DNA of 64,000 nucleotides from Asparagopsis taxiformis (GCA_030407315.1 JALQPE010000158.1:1-64000); one strand, 5' to 3'. Shown: positions 31,790-43,428, numbered from the stretch's first letter. The notes: generated by a model not told the origin, from the sequence alone. Translations and numbers: made by a program.

Positions 31790-32626
31790 TGTGAGACAAA
31801 TACTCGAGACAGGCGGGGCATTTGCGACTATCCGAAAAGCCGATCGGCTACTTGGCTGTAGGAGCAAAAGAAGCTACCGAGACGCGATGACGTGGCGACA
31901 CACACGTGTCGCCTCATGCGAGCGTGATATGCGCCACGTGTAGAACGACTGATACCTGTACACGTAGTATAGGACCACCGCGGCCGCCGGCGCGGCCCGC
32001 CCCACTGGGCCCTCGGAACGGACCACTCGGCCCGGTGCGCAATTACAAGTAGTGACCCTTCTCCAATGAGTAAAAGGTAACAAACCCCCTCTAAGGTACC
32101 GATCCAAGTTAACCCTGGAGGTGACGCACCGTTTACGACACTCGTATCAATCGTTTCCGTCTTAGGGATTGTTCCGTTCCGCATCACGGCGTGGGTGCGT
32201 AACGTACCGTGGTCCCCGGGTTACCACGGAACGCCAACACGACGTCTACGCGTGTGAGGCTGATCAAGGTCAACGGTTTCGTCTAAGCGTGAGTGCCCGG
32301 AACCGACATACACTGTGTGTCGCGCCGTCCGTTCTGAGTTGACTAACCGCTAAAACGCCCGCCTGTTTCCGTGATCCGACCTAGCCACCGTTGGCTCGTG
32401 TGTCGCCCTGGTGGATTTTCCTCTAAGGGTGATCAAGATCCTTCCGATTCAAACCGCTCTACCACCTACCGAGTCGAGGCCAGTGGACGGTCGTCGGCAG
32501 TGCGACTACGCTTTACCGCTTCGGGTTAACAAAAGCCAGGAGTGCGAAGCCGCCTCTCCGGCGACTACTCGAGACGTTTGGACGACTACCTAAGTCATTA
32601 CGTCTAAGCGCCAGTTAAGTCCTACA
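31790..32626 (+). mobile_element. 5' LTR (837 bp)
   Basis: Starts TGTGAGACAAATACTCGAG and ends AAGTCCTACA, the usual TG...CA ends. Nearly identical to 46757-47593; the differences seen are A/G in GGGTTACCACGG, G/A in CCTAGCCACC and A/G in CAAAAGCC. Confidence 0.95.
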
Positions 32627-32629
32627 TTC

Positions 32630-32647
32630 TGGTCTCTCGACCTAGAA
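32630..32647 (+). promoter_or_regulatory. tRNA primer-binding site
   Basis: TGGTCTCTCGACCTAGAA begins three bases after the LTR. Its complement ends in CCA and fits a tRNA 3' end (T-stem CTAGG, acceptor strand TCGAGAG, discriminator A). The tRNA identity is not determined. Confidence 0.75.
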
Positions 32648-32911
32648 TCCGGAAAGATCAAGTTACACAAGTTGCAAGAACATTTCGCCGAGTGGGCTTG
32701 ATACACCGCTTATCAGCGTGAAGATCGCGTATCAGCGTGAAGATACAAATTCCTTACCAATTAGGAAAATTGTGAGTAAGCCGATCCACTGAGGTTGGAT
32801 CGCAGGTCACCGTAAATCGACCACGCGTCGTAGTGATAACCGTCGACAGACGTAAAACCCTTGGAGAAGAATAACCTCAACAAGTCAATTGCGTTCTAAC
32901 ACAAAGCAGTT

Positions 32912-35137
32912 ATGTCACCGAACGTGAATCGCCCTACGGCCAGCTCGTTGGCCAAGGCGAAGGAAGCGTCGTCATCAAAGACGGCGCAAACTAGCGGAAA
33001 ACCGAGAAGGGGACCCGCAAGCATTCCGCCCATGCGCTCGCCACGAACGCGCTCGCAGCGAAGGGCAGCATCGGCCGCGTCGTCGAAAAATTCGCCGGAA
33101 TCCGGTAACGGCAACCCGGTGCAACGATTGGAGTTCTCATCTCCGAAGCAGACGGAGGTGAAGTCCGATCTTCCGGTCAGGGTGGACCTGACCACGGACC
33201 CTCGCTCCACTGTCGGTCAGCCGAGCGCATCGGCGGGACCAGAAACGGGGGTGCCAGTAGCCATGGAACCCGCCGTCACGGCCGGATCATTACCAAATTT
33301 GGAGATAGAATCGCTGCCGTCGATTTTTGCCTTTCCGGATAAGCCTCCGAAAAAGCCGTCTTCCGTAACGGGAAGGGGCAGGGAAAGAAGTTCGGAATCC
33401 GTCAACGTCAAACAAGCGCGAGCAATCGCCAGAGAAATCGCTCGCGAGGAGATAGATCAAGAGGCCCGGGTCAACCCCCGGCAGTCCTACGAAGACATGA
33501 AGGCATCACTCGTAGCGGAGATACTACCTATCCTCTTAAGGCAACTGGAGCCCGCGGTCATGCGGTGGGCACGCAGGGAAATGGAATCAACCCTACCGGA
33601 GGAGGTCGCGCGCCTCGTGCAAGAGACGCTAGCAATTACTCGGGTTGAGGAATCAGTGCAAGCGTCACCACAGGAGGTGACGAAGGAACCGCAGCAGGAG
33701 TGCATTGCCGCGCCAACCGAATTACCCAAAGTGGTGATGGACCAAGAGCACGAAGACACCCGCCGTTGGTTGAATCTCATGCGAGAAGCCTCGGGTGTCA
33801 CCCAAGAAGTACCCTCGCCGCATGGGGGTACCCTTGGCGACGACGTGTATCCGGGCCTGATCGAACTGAAGCCGCTAAACGAACGCTTCACCAAGGTTTT
33901 ATCGTACCGTACTTACCGCTTACGCAAGCGCGATAGTCGATATGATGACGAAGTGGCACAGGGCTTGTCCAAGACAGCTCGCCAACTCAAGCATGTCATG
34001 ACGGTACCCATATTTACCGGTGAGGACCCGATCGCCGTACTAGCTTTCCTCAAAAACTTTAAATTCGCATGTGACGAAACGGGCGTGGCCGAGGGTGCTG
34101 CCCTGCCCCTAATGAAATACTTCATGGGAGGCGAAGCCCGGGAGACAATGCTATCATATGTGGGCCGTGGCACTGGCTTCGAAGACGCCCGCCCCGGGGT
34201 GGATGTGATCTACTCTTACCCCGAGGCAGTTAACTGGCTACTTCTCGCTTATGCGAAGGAATCGGTCCTGCAGGCATCTTTCCGAGAAGTCACGCAAATG
34301 CGTCAGGTCGTCGGTGAAAGCGAAGACCAATTTGCTTTCCGCCTCAGGAAAGCGGCACTCCGTTGCGGGGACGCATTCCAAGAACGTTCACTGATGGCCG
34401 CATATATCGACGGGCTTTCGTCATATTCGCAGCACGTGGTCCGCGACGATGTCGCGAGGAACCCCCGCATGTCATTTCAAGATGTAAGAATGAGAGCCCA
34501 GAGTCTCGGCGACACCGCTCGGGAAACTCACCGCATTCATAACCGTTTTCGGACGAACTTGCCGCCAGTCAAAAGCGCAAGGCGAGTTAACACCATTTCG
34601 CTGGACTCCGAAGACTATCCCATGGGTAACGAAAATGCGATACTAACAGTAGGCATGGGTACCGGCACTCCGGCATCGTCGGAGTCACCGCCGACAACGG
34701 CACCGAGAAACCCGGGAGACAACGGGTTACGCCAAGACGAGATACCCGCAAGACAGCCGAAGCCCGTGAATTTCGCCGAACAGGGCGGGGCTTATAATGG
34801 CGTGAATTTCGCGCGTCGCCCAAGCCAGCAAAAGGAACACGCTCGCCCGGGCTACCCGCCGAAACCGCAAGGGGGTGCAACCAGGCCGCCGTTAAAGTGT
34901 CTCATTTGCCGTAAGATGGGCCACGTGATGACCCAATGTCGGATGTTGCCACAAGAGTTACGCATGGCAATAAGAGATGCCCAGGCGAAGGAACCGTACA
35001 ACCGACAAGAGCTCGCGTTTTTGCGCGCTCTCACTATCCAAGAGGAGGAAGGGGGAGCCGAACAGGAGAACTTCGGTAGCGGGTCCTCCTCCGACTCTCT
35101 CGAGTTGACGGAAAACGACCAGCCGGAGAACCAGTAG
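32912..35137 (+). CDS. Ty3-type gag
   Basis: 741 codons encoding the retrotransposon capsid/nucleocapsid protein. The first 230 residues are basic and Pro/Ser-rich. A capsid-like helical region follows (residues about 360-560: FTGEDPIAVLAFLKNFKFAC, then ESEDQFAFRLRKAALRCG). A single zinc knuckle of CCHC type, CLICRKMGHVMTQC, lies near residue 665. The frame is intact. Pol follows 17 bases after the stop but is in the -1 frame, and that frame is already open from about 35083, so a -1 ribosomal shift within the last 55 bases of gag is a possible route to a Gag-Pol protein; I see no textbook slippery heptamer there. Confidence 0.9.
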   Translation: MSPNVNRPTASSLAKAKEASSSKTAQTSGKPRRGPASIPPMRSPRTRSQRRAASAASSKNSPESGNGNPVQRLEFSSPKQTEVKSDLPVRVDLTTDPRSTVGQPSASAGPETGVPVAMEPAVTAGSLPNLEIESLPSIFAFPDKPPKKPSSVTGRGRERSSESVNVKQARAIAREIAREEIDQEARVNPRQSYEDMKASLVAEILPILLRQLEPAVMRWARREMESTLPEEVARLVQETLAITRVEESVQASPQEVTKEPQQECIAAPTELPKVVMDQEHEDTRRWLNLMREASGVTQEVPSPHGGTLGDDVYPGLIELKPLNERFTKVLSYRTYRLRKRDSRYDDEVAQGLSKTARQLKHVMTVPIFTGEDPIAVLAFLKNFKFACDETGVAEGAALPLMKYFMGGEARETMLSYVGRGTGFEDARPGVDVIYSYPEAVNWLLLAYAKESVLQASFREVTQMRQVVGESEDQFAFRLRKAALRCGDAFQERSLMAAYIDGLSSYSQHVVRDDVARNPRMSFQDVRMRAQSLGDTARETHRIHNRFRTNLPPVKSARRVNTISLDSEDYPMGNENAILTVGMGTGTPASSESPPTTAPRNPGDNGLRQDEIPARQPKPVNFAEQGGAYNGVNFARRPSQQKEHARPGYPPKPQGGATRPPLKCLICRKMGHVMTQCRMLPQELRMAIRDAQAKEPYNRQELAFLRALTIQEEEGGAEQENFGSGSSSDSLELTENDQPENQ

Positions 35138-35154
35138 GGGAGGGGGCTCCGGCT

Positions 35155-38100
35155 ATGGTGACTCAGGAAGAGATAGGGGTCACCGAGGGGGACGAGGATT
35201 CGCCGGCGACTCGTCCTCCTATCCCCACCACACAGGACCAAGAGGTTGCCATCTCACCCGATGCATCGCCTCGGACCGATGTTCCTGTCCTAGCCGTCGG
35301 AACAAAGAACTACCGCGTGGACGTCCTTTTCGCTCTCAAGAGTGAAAAATACGCACACGTACCAGCAATTCTGGACACTGGTGCTAGCTTGAGCGTGTTC
35401 AAGGAGTCATGCCTACCGGCAGACTGGAAAGAACGCTATCCGTTGGATTTATTACCCGCAGGGGTGCACGTCCTGGACGCTAATGGGAAGCGCATGCCGC
35501 CAATTGCGTTAGCAACAATACCAATCCAAGTCGGAAGATCGTCTCTGCGTCAACGGTTTATTGTAGTGGAGCAGCTATCAGTGTCCTGTATCCTGGGCTG
35601 CGACTTCATCAACGCAGCCGTCGAAGCCATACTACCAAAACAGAAGGTAATGGTACTGCAGCGGACTCAAGAACGGGTGCCGATAGGGTGGACGAAGCGC
35701 CCAGAACGGCTAAGACCCAATACTGCAAGGACGAGAAACGACGGTGTTGACAGGACAATACGAATCGCCAAGAGGACTCTCCTGCGCCCTGGAACCGCCA
35801 CAAGAGTACCAGTCGTTGCCCGCACGGAGGGACTCCAAGTCATGGTGCCCTATAAGGAATTATCGGATAACCGCCAAGTCCAAATGCTCAATGGCATCGC
35901 AACCATCCGGCCATTGGTGCCCTTTGGAGTGCAGGTTATGAACTTCGGCGGCCGCGACGTATGGCTACCGAAAGGGATGGTCATGGGACATACTGATGGT
36001 CCACCACCTGCCATACTCACCCTACAGGGCCAGAAACCCAAAGGAAATCCAGCTCCAGACGAGCAGCCGAAGGAAACCTCTAGGCTAGGAAAGCCGAATG
36101 ATGCAGATGACTGGGAACAGAACCTACTCACCGACATGGAACTGAAGGACAAATCATTGAAGAACCGTATCCTCCAAATGCTGCGGCGGCACTCTACCAT
36201 GTGGAGCGGCCACCTGGGAGAAATAGCCGCCACGGAGCACCGCATTCAGCTCCACGCCGGTGTCCGCCCAATTCGCCAGGCACCTTACCGAGCCGGTCAC
36301 AAAAACCGGGAGGTGATTTCCGCCCAGATACAAGAAATGCTCGATGCCGGAGTCATCGAACCGGCGCAATCAGAATGGGCTAGCCCGGTGGTGGTGGTGC
36401 CCAAAAAGGATGGATCCTCCCGCTTTTGCGTCGATTACCGGAAACTAAACTCCGTTACGGTGAAAGATGCATACCCCATACCCCGGATGGATGACTGCAT
36501 CGATTCGCTTGGAGAAGCATGCATTTTCACAACCTTGGATTGCAATAGCGGCTATTGGCAAATCCCTGTCGCGCCGGAAGACCGTGAGAAGACTACCTTC
36601 ACGGCCCACGTTGGGTCCTACCAGTTCCTCCGAATGCCTTTCGGACTAACTAACGCACCTGCGACCTTCCAAAGAGCGCTGGATATACTGCTCTCGGCGG
36701 TAAAATGGCGCTTTTGTTTGGTCTATCTGGATGATGTTATCATCTTCTCCCGCTCAGAGGAAGAGCACCTGACTCATGTAGACGAGATACTAACGATATT
36801 ACGAAAAGCGGGAGTGACCTTGAAGTTCAAGAAGAGCGAATTCTTCAGGCGCAAGGTCGACTACCTAGGCCATCGCATCCGACCCGGACGCCTAGAAGTC
36901 TTGTCACAGGGCTTGAATGCGATACAAGGGGCAGAGTACCCCACCACGCAGACTCAACTGAGAAGTTTCCTGGGTTCTTGTAATGTATATCGCAGATTCG
37001 TGAAGTCTTTCGCTAAACTCGCCGCCCCGCTGACAGAATTGCTGAAGAAGGGAGCTCCAACTAGCCTAGGGGTCCCATCGGTCGAACAGCAATGTGCGTT
37101 CAACGCACTGAAGGAAGCGCTAATATCCCCGCCGATACTATGTTTACCGAAACCGGGAATGCATTACACCCTCGACGTGGATGCTTCGGATTACCAGTTG
37201 GGTTGCGCGCTACTCCAGGAGCAAGAAGACAAGGTTCTCCACCCGGTTGGTTACTGGAGTAAAACCATGAATGACGCGCAAAGAAGATACTCTACAACGG
37301 AGAAGGAGTGTCTGGCGGTATTCTGGGCCATATCACTACTGCGCCCGTACCTCGAGGGGACAAGGTTCACCGTCAGAACGGATCACAACGCCCTGACGTG
37401 GATCCTATCTATCACCCCCTCAGAGGGGAGGCTCGCTCGATGGAGGTTACGCCTAGCCGAATTCGACTTTGACATCGAATACCGTCCAGGCGTCAAGAAT
37501 GTAGTCCCCGACTCACTCTCGCGCTTACGGACAACCGGAACGGATAAGTACCCCATCGAAGAGGAGATTCCAACCTTCCTGATCGACGAGCAGTTGGACG
37601 CAGGTGCGTCCAACAGCGAAGAATGGGGAGAAGAGATGTATCCCGCACTGTTGCGTGAATCCGTTCCGTGTTTTGTAAATCTCACAGAGGCCCTACCAAT
37701 CGCTATTTCACGCGACGAATGGGTAGTCGAGCAAAGCAGAGACGACCTATGCCAGACCATCCAGGGAAGGATGGAACGGGGAGAACGAACCGAATACGCT
37801 TTGACGACAGAAGGGGTGCTGGTTCGCACCCACCCGAGGACCCGAAGCGTTCAAGTCGTGGTCCCAGAAACACTTCGCCCTCGCTTACTCAAGGCATACC
37901 ATTTTTCGGCCATTGCAGGACACCCTGGGATACGGCGAACGTACGAAACCCTTAAGCAAAACCTCTATTGGCCGTCAATGATCGTTGACGTGTATGCGAC
38001 AGTGAGGGGTTGCAAGACCTGCGCAAAAGACCGTGTCCAATTGTCGCGTCATACCAATCCGCTGCAGTTATTTCCAGCGACGTATCCCTTAGAGGAGATC

Positions 38101-39726
38101 GCAATTGACATACTAGGACCGCTCCCTAGGACTACAAAGGGAAGATTACACGTCCTTGTCATAATGGACCGATTCTCGAAATTGTGTCGCCTGGTACCGA
38201 TGGCGTCCATCAAGTCTCATCTAGTGGCGAAAGCCTTTGTGGAGGAATGGGTGTTTGTATACGGAGCGCCGAAATCCATTTTATCCGATAACGGCCCGCA
38301 GTTCACGTCTAAACTATTTTTAGACATGTGTCGCATGCTGAACATCAAGCCGATAACCACGACTACCTACCACCCGCAGACAAACGGGCAGGTAGAGCGG
38401 TTTAACCGCACGCTCGCATCAATGTTACGACATTACGTTTCAGAAGATCAGAAAAACTGGGACGAGTATCTCGCTATGCTCGCATATGCGTACAACCGAT
38501 GCGTTCATCGGGCAACAAATACTACTCCCTTCGAGTTGACGCTAACACGAGCCCCACCGAGTCTGGGTGTGGAGGACCTCCAATTGGAGGAGGACCGCAA
38601 CGCTTGGACGAGAGAAACCTGGAGGGGGCGTTTCGGAACGATGCTGGCAAAAGCAAATCGCTCTCTGAACAAGGCTCAGGAGCGCTACAAGAAGGACTTC
38701 GACAAAAAGGTCCGCTCACCCAATCGAAATTTACGCGCAGGGGATCAAGTGTATCTAGACCTGAAAGGAACCTCGCAGGAGATAACTATTCTGGGACGTG
38801 CTCGCAACAAACTGGACTTCCAGTCATTCGGGCCATATCCGGTAATAACCAACAACGGTCATACGTTGGACATTCTCATAGACGATATCCCGGAACGGGT
38901 CAGTTCCGACCGCGTGAGGCCAGCCCCGAATCCCCTTACAGACGCAATGGTTACGAAGCCTGAAAGGGACGAGGTAACGAATCCCACAAGGAATGAGGCG
39001 GACAAGAAACCGAAGAGCGCTGTGGATATCTACCATGGCCCAAATGGCATTACTCACGAAGAACTGAGCCCAAAAGGCTTGAACAAAGCGGAGGGCCCAA
39101 ATGACTTTTCTATGGGCTCGGGAGATCACCAGCATTTTACCACCTTGGGAGCGTCGCGGGTGAACAGCCGAGCCGAACGAGACACCATAATGGATAAGGA
39201 GATTGCGGAAGTACCTATCCCTACATGTCCATCTTTGACCACAATGGGGGAAGAATTGTCCAAAACCTCGAAGGGTAACTTGAGCTCCGAACTCGAGCGT
39301 TCGCAGGCCAACAAACACGAAGAAGGCAGCGCACGGCGAAGCCCTCGGAATATTGTGCGACAGAACACACCGTTGCGCCGGAGCGCTCGCACAGGCAAGT
39401 CGCAAAAGAGGACTTCGCGGCCCACAAAAGGTGTTAGTAAGGCCCCTACGGGACGCAGCGGAAGCCGTCGCTCAGAAACTGAATATCCGATAGAGAGGCT
39501 CTTGGAAGAGAGAAAGGGGGAACAAGGTGAAACCCTGTTCAAGGTGCGGTGGTACGGTTACACGAAAGCTGATGATACCTGGGAACCCGCAGCTAGCATC
39601 CCGCCGGCATTTGTGGCTCGCTTTCGCCGCAAAAAGCGTAATCAAGAAAAGTCGCGCCAAAAATTGCGAGGCGAGAATAAGCGAAAAGTTGGGTTTTCTC
39701 TCGTTTCGACGATGACAGAGGCGTAA
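35155..39726 (+). CDS. Ty3-type pol with chromodomain (protease, RT, RNase H, integrase)
   Basis: 1523 codons, intact. Order: aspartic protease AILDTGASLSVF (residue about 70); reverse transcriptase with FCVDYRKLNSVT, a MPFGLTNAPATFQ strand and catalytic YLDDVIIFS (about 525); RNase H with DVDASDYQLG and TDHNALTW (about 670-745); integrase with an HHCC finger (HPGIRRTYETLKQNLYW...CKTCAKD) and DDE residues in IAIDILGPLP, LSDNGPQF and NGQVERFN (about 980-1085); C-terminal chromodomain YPIERLLEER...LFKVRWYGYTKADDTWEP (about 1442-1490). The chromodomain places it among chromoviruses, whose integrases are steered to marked chromatin. This protease-RT-RNase H-integrase order defines Ty3 rather than copia elements. 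An intact frame and near-identical LTRs suggest recent activity. Confidence 0.95.
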   Translation: MVTQEEIGVTEGDEDSPATRPPIPTTQDQEVAISPDASPRTDVPVLAVGTKNYRVDVLFALKSEKYAHVPAILDTGASLSVFKESCLPADWKERYPLDLLPAGVHVLDANGKRMPPIALATIPIQVGRSSLRQRFIVVEQLSVSCILGCDFINAAVEAILPKQKVMVLQRTQERVPIGWTKRPERLRPNTARTRNDGVDRTIRIAKRTLLRPGTATRVPVVARTEGLQVMVPYKELSDNRQVQMLNGIATIRPLVPFGVQVMNFGGRDVWLPKGMVMGHTDGPPPAILTLQGQKPKGNPAPDEQPKETSRLGKPNDADDWEQNLLTDMELKDKSLKNRILQMLRRHSTMWSGHLGEIAATEHRIQLHAGVRPIRQAPYRAGHKNREVISAQIQEMLDAGVIEPAQSEWASPVVVVPKKDGSSRFCVDYRKLNSVTVKDAYPIPRMDDCIDSLGEACIFTTLDCNSGYWQIPVAPEDREKTTFTAHVGSYQFLRMPFGLTNAPATFQRALDILLSAVKWRFCLVYLDDVIIFSRSEEEHLTHVDEILTILRKAGVTLKFKKSEFFRRKVDYLGHRIRPGRLEVLSQGLNAIQGAEYPTTQTQLRSFLGSCNVYRRFVKSFAKLAAPLTELLKKGAPTSLGVPSVEQQCAFNALKEALISPPILCLPKPGMHYTLDVDASDYQLGCALLQEQEDKVLHPVGYWSKTMNDAQRRYSTTEKECLAVFWAISLLRPYLEGTRFTVRTDHNALTWILSITPSEGRLARWRLRLAEFDFDIEYRPGVKNVVPDSLSRLRTTGTDKYPIEEEIPTFLIDEQLDAGASNSEEWGEEMYPALLRESVPCFVNLTEALPIAISRDEWVVEQSRDDLCQTIQGRMERGERTEYALTTEGVLVRTHPRTRSVQVVVPETLRPRLLKAYHFSAIAGHPGIRRTYETLKQNLYWPSMIVDVYATVRGCKTCAKDRVQLSRHTNPLQLFPATYPLEEIAIDILGPLPRTTKGRLHVLVIMDRFSKLCRLVPMASIKSHLVAKAFVEEWVFVYGAPKSILSDNGPQFTSKLFLDMCRMLNIKPITTTTYHPQTNGQVERFNRTLASMLRHYVSEDQKNWDEYLAMLAYAYNRCVHRATNTTPFELTLTRAPPSLGVEDLQLEEDRNAWTRETWRGRFGTMLAKANRSLNKAQERYKKDFDKKVRSPNRNLRAGDQVYLDLKGTSQEITILGRARNKLDFQSFGPYPVITNNGHTLDILIDDIPERVSSDRVRPAPNPLTDAMVTKPERDEVTNPTRNEADKKPKSAVDIYHGPNGITHEELSPKGLNKAEGPNDFSMGSGDHQHFTTLGASRVNSRAERDTIMDKEIAEVPIPTCPSLTTMGEELSKTSKGNLSSELERSQANKHEEGSARRSPRNIVRQNTPLRRSARTGKSQKRTSRPTKGVSKAPTGRSGSRRSETEYPIERLLEERKGEQGETLFKVRWYGYTKADDTWEPAASIPPAFVARFRRKKRNQEKSRQKLRGENKRKVGFSLVSTMTEA

Positions 39727-40255
39727 TAGGCAGAGTCACCTGCCAAGGAAGAAACCGCTGGTGCCCCACTTTTAAGTCATTCTTATGACCGTCGGGTAAG
39801 TCGCCGCTTTTGCTTCCCCGATGCCGAGAAGTGAAGAAACATTCAAACGAAGTTTGATCTGCTCCATTCTGGTGGTCGACGCCAGAAAACTGCTGTCAGA
39901 TGCTCCGTTTAATGTCTCTGTAATTGATTTCTTCCTCTCTCTCCAGATCCGTCTCGTGTCACGCGCTCCGCATCGCCTATTTGATACCGCACTGCCCTAG
40001 TGTTTTGATCCTCAGACTGGAGCACTTTAGAGCTGGTCGGTGATTGGATAGACTCCGCATTTTTGTTTTTGTTTTATTTTGGTCGTTTTGCGTTCGCAAC
40101 TGTAACGCCCGTATCGCTTGTCGACCGCATCACGTCATCCAACTCGTGTGAATCCATAACCCGTCATCTCCAAGCTACGTTTTACCTTCACAGCCACTCG
40201 CGCACATGCACTCACCGCGCGGCTGGCGCTCTCGATCGTCTGCATCATCGCAATC
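39727..40255. other. junction between pol and host-gene pieces
   Basis: No gene seen. Ordinary Ty3 elements would reach a polypurine tract and LTR soon after pol; here no LTR follows for 7 kb. Confidence 0.4.
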
Positions 40256-42642
40256 ATGGTCGCCAAACGAGACACCTTTCTGGAAAGCGATTTGTTCCCT
40301 CGCGGTGCGGGAAAGGGCTCGACGCCTCGCGTACGAAAGCGCGATGGTGAAATCCTATTCGGACCCGAAAAGAAGCGACAACGTCGACCAGACGATACTG
40401 ATGATGTGCGTCTGTCTGATACATCAAAAGTTACTCAGAATGGCGCATCCCTTATTATATCGCGAGTCTCGCTCGGTATGACATTGATAGCTCTCGTTAC
40501 GAGCGCGAACAGTTCCTCGATCGATTTGGCACTACCATCCGGACTGCGCGCTGTAGCAGACCCCGACGAACTTCTCGTTGACGTTCCAAACACTAATACG
40601 CATCGCGACGCTGTTGCCAGAGCGATTGAACGTGACGTCAGTGATTCTGACTCTGACAATGACAGCACCACTGCAGACGAAAATGACGACGATGATAACC
40701 GCATCTCTCCGTTGTGGCGGGTTCTCTCTATCGGTCAAATGGTTCGCGCAACTGTAATGGATATAGAGCAGAATGAAAATGGCAGGAAGATACTTCGCGT
40801 CTCGCTCAAACCAGAATTGGTAAACATAAGTATGACCAATGGCAGCGTGCTTCAGAAAGGTTTCCCAGTGTATGCTGCTGTGAAATCGGTGGAAGATCAC
40901 GGTTATGTTCTTTCTTTCGGTCCAAGTATTGTCCATTCGGGCTTTCTTCCGTTTGAAAACTTTCACCGAGCTTCCGACGACTTGTCAGACGACGATGACG
41001 ATCACAAATTGCGCCCAGGTCATCCGATTGAGGTGGTCGTCGAACGCGATCTATCTCTTCCATAGAAGCGGAGGAGTAACTATTCAGCAGCAGTCCGTGT
41101 GACTGCACATCCCAAATCAGTACTTGCAGCGCGAGTGGAACTCACTGAAGGTCTCAGCTACCAGCAGCTCCGTGCAGGTGTGCTTGTAAAGGCAAGAGTC
41201 ATGGATGAAGGGCCGGGAGGTGTGGCCCTGAAAGCTTTCGGTTTATTTTCAATCGCAGTAGACGCGGCGCATGTACCTCGTTCAAAAGATGGTTCTTGGG
41301 AGGTCACAGTCGGCAAGTCAATTCTAACGCGATTCCTCAGTGTTTACCCTGTGCAGAAACGCATCATTGCAACTCTGCTTCCTGGCCTTGTGCACAGGAA
41401 TATCCTGCGATCTATGCCGAATGGATGGAGAATCGGTACTATCATGAAGTCTTTGAAGGTTGACAACGTGAAACCAGGCTTTGGGCTCACTCTAAGTTAT
41501 TTGCCATACAGCGATGCCGACGAAAATGATAAGGAAGCAGCAGATGAAGACCAGATTATGGAGGACGTCGCTCAACCAACTGATGGTGACTTGGAGCTAA
41601 ATGTCCCCTTCTTTGCACATATCAGCCGAGTTTCCGACTCAGCTGGAATCCAGATCAAGTCCAAATATCACAAAGACATGATTATTACAACTGGTGCGCG
41701 CATCGTTTCAATTTCTCGTTTCGATGGTATCATCAATGTCGATTTGCGTTCAAGTGTCTTAGCTCGAAAGGCGCTTACCCTCGATGAAGTGGAGATTGGT
41801 GCCCTCTACGATTGTAAGATAACGACGCACAGCTCCATTGGCTCTCTAGTTCTTGCCATCGATGGTGATCCGCATATGGTTGGAATGATAGGATCCATTC
41901 ACATTTCAGATGTTCCTATTCCTATGAAGCGCTTGTCGAAACACGCATCGTTTTCCATAGGTGCTATAATTCGCTGTCGGGTATTATCGCTCAACCCATC
42001 ACGAGGCAAAGCTTATCTTTCGGCTAAGAAATCATTAGTGTCCCCAAAGTTCCTTTGCTCACATCATACGAGGATGCTGAAATAGCGTCTAAACCAACTG
42101 AAGGACCGCAAAGCGAGAACCAGAAAGAACTGGTGTTTGCGGGTTCTGTCTGTGCAGTTACAGGAAAGGGCAATGTGCTCGTAGAGTTTTGCAACAGAGT
42201 GGTTGGGCTTGTTCCAACTGCTGAACTATGCATGGACTTGAAGAAATCGTCCTCAGAATATACTCGCGCAGACATTGAATCGGTTTATCCCTTTGGTCAA
42301 ACTGTGAATGTCAAAGTTCTGAGTGTCGACTCGAAGCACCGTCGCATTGTGCTTTCAATGCGCCTTTCTTCCATCAAGACGTCTCTGAATCTGTTAGAAT
42401 CGGATACGCGTTTCAAACTTGCCAATCTTGTGCAAGGCAAGTTGACGGGAGTGACTCTTCTTGCAAGCATTTCATTGTTTCAGTTTCATCCAGTAGGTCC
42501 TCTGCTGAGATCGTGGATCCCGTAGATGAAGACACAGAAATTTCTGATGCTAATGACTCAACAGGCCCTGAAGATGGTAAGGGTGATGTCGTTGAATGCC
42601 ATCTACCCTTTGGTCACCTTTCTGATGTTAGTGGAATGACTT
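40256..42642 (+). pseudogene. 5' part of an RRP5-like rRNA-processing factor
   Basis: S1-domain protein of ribosome biogenesis. ATG 40256 opens with DTFLESDLFPRGAGK. S1-like modules follow (GMTLIALVTSANSSSIDLAL; GQMVRATVMDIEQNENGRKI; GALYDCKITTHSSIGSLVLAI; VNVKVLSVDSKHRRIVLSM), and the typical KKSLVSPK, VPLLTSYEDA, VVGLVPTAEL and LPFGHLSDVSG phrases are recognisable. An in-frame TAG at 41063, a one-base loss at a C4 run near 42042 and another near 42490 break it, and it stops near 42642, giving about 790 codons where the family has 1700 or more. It is in the same orientation as the retrotransposon, consistent with capture of part of a cellular transcript. Confidence 0.85.
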
Positions 42643-42876
42643 GAACGGATCTGGTAGGTGTGAGAACTTTGAAACGATTTTTTCGTAATGAGCACACCTG
42701 CGAGCAGAACTTGGCCACGAGTTTGTAAACGCAGTTTCGGTCATCGGCGACATTTCGAAAATGACGAGAAAATGCTTGGCTGATAGAAGGTCTACCAGGT
42801 CGATAAGCAGGGTTTCGTGCTGCTCCCCCGACGCGTACATTTGTTCAAAATGTGGAAACCAGCGTGGGAAGGTGCG

Positions 42877-43060
42877 CTAGACTAGTGCACGGAATCGACG
42901 GAGAAGAGATTGTACGGTGGCGCCCTGTCCGAGCTGAATGAACCAGATGCCGTGTTGAAACTGAGAGCAGATTTGAGGCAGACGAGCAAGCTGTTTGAGA
43001 CATGTTGTTTGCCACAACCGCCCATGCCGACCAATGCGACTATGTGGTGATGCCCCGCTT
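42877..43060 (-). pseudogene. NB-ARC NTPase fragment
   Basis: The reverse strand reads IVALVGMGGCGK (P-loop), then, one base out of frame at an AAA run, TTCLKQLARLPQICSQF and GIWFIQLGQGATV. This is the start of the NB-ARC nucleotide-binding domain of STAND-type immune or signalling ATPases. Only about 60 residues remain. It is antisense to the neighbouring fragments. Confidence 0.75.
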
Positions 43061-43157
43061 GGGATTGTAGATAACAATTAGCCTGCGATAATGGAAGACA
43101 ATTATGTGAGCTGTGTATAGGAAAGGGTAATTTGGATCTCGAGACCGCCGGGGTGGA

Positions 43158-43428
43158 ATAAGATCTCAAAAGTGGGCTCAAGGTCAACGACATGCTTCAA
43201 ACTAGCAACACGCGAATCTATTGCGTTGGAAACTGCGGCAGCATGTTCAAGTTTACACATGCTGCCGATTTCATGGCGAGAATGGTGATTCGCAACGCTC
43301 TGTTCCTCGGAAAGGACAAGATGTCAAATCTGTTGATTCCATACGCCGCGTTTACGTCACCGGAAATTGCGCATACGGGCCGGTACGAAGAGGATATGAA
43401 GGAGGAGAGCCCTTGTGCCAGGTGTTAA
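43158..43428 (+). pseudogene. pyridine nucleotide-disulfide oxidoreductase fragment (mercuric-reductase-like)
   Basis: Reads LKVNDMLQTSNTRIYCVGN followed by FTHAADFMARMVIRNALF and LLIPYAAFTSPEIAHTG. These are the FAD-binding and interface phrases of the FAD/NAD-linked disulfide reductase family, closest to mercuric-reductase-like members. The active-site cysteine region and the C-terminus are absent. Confidence 0.8.
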
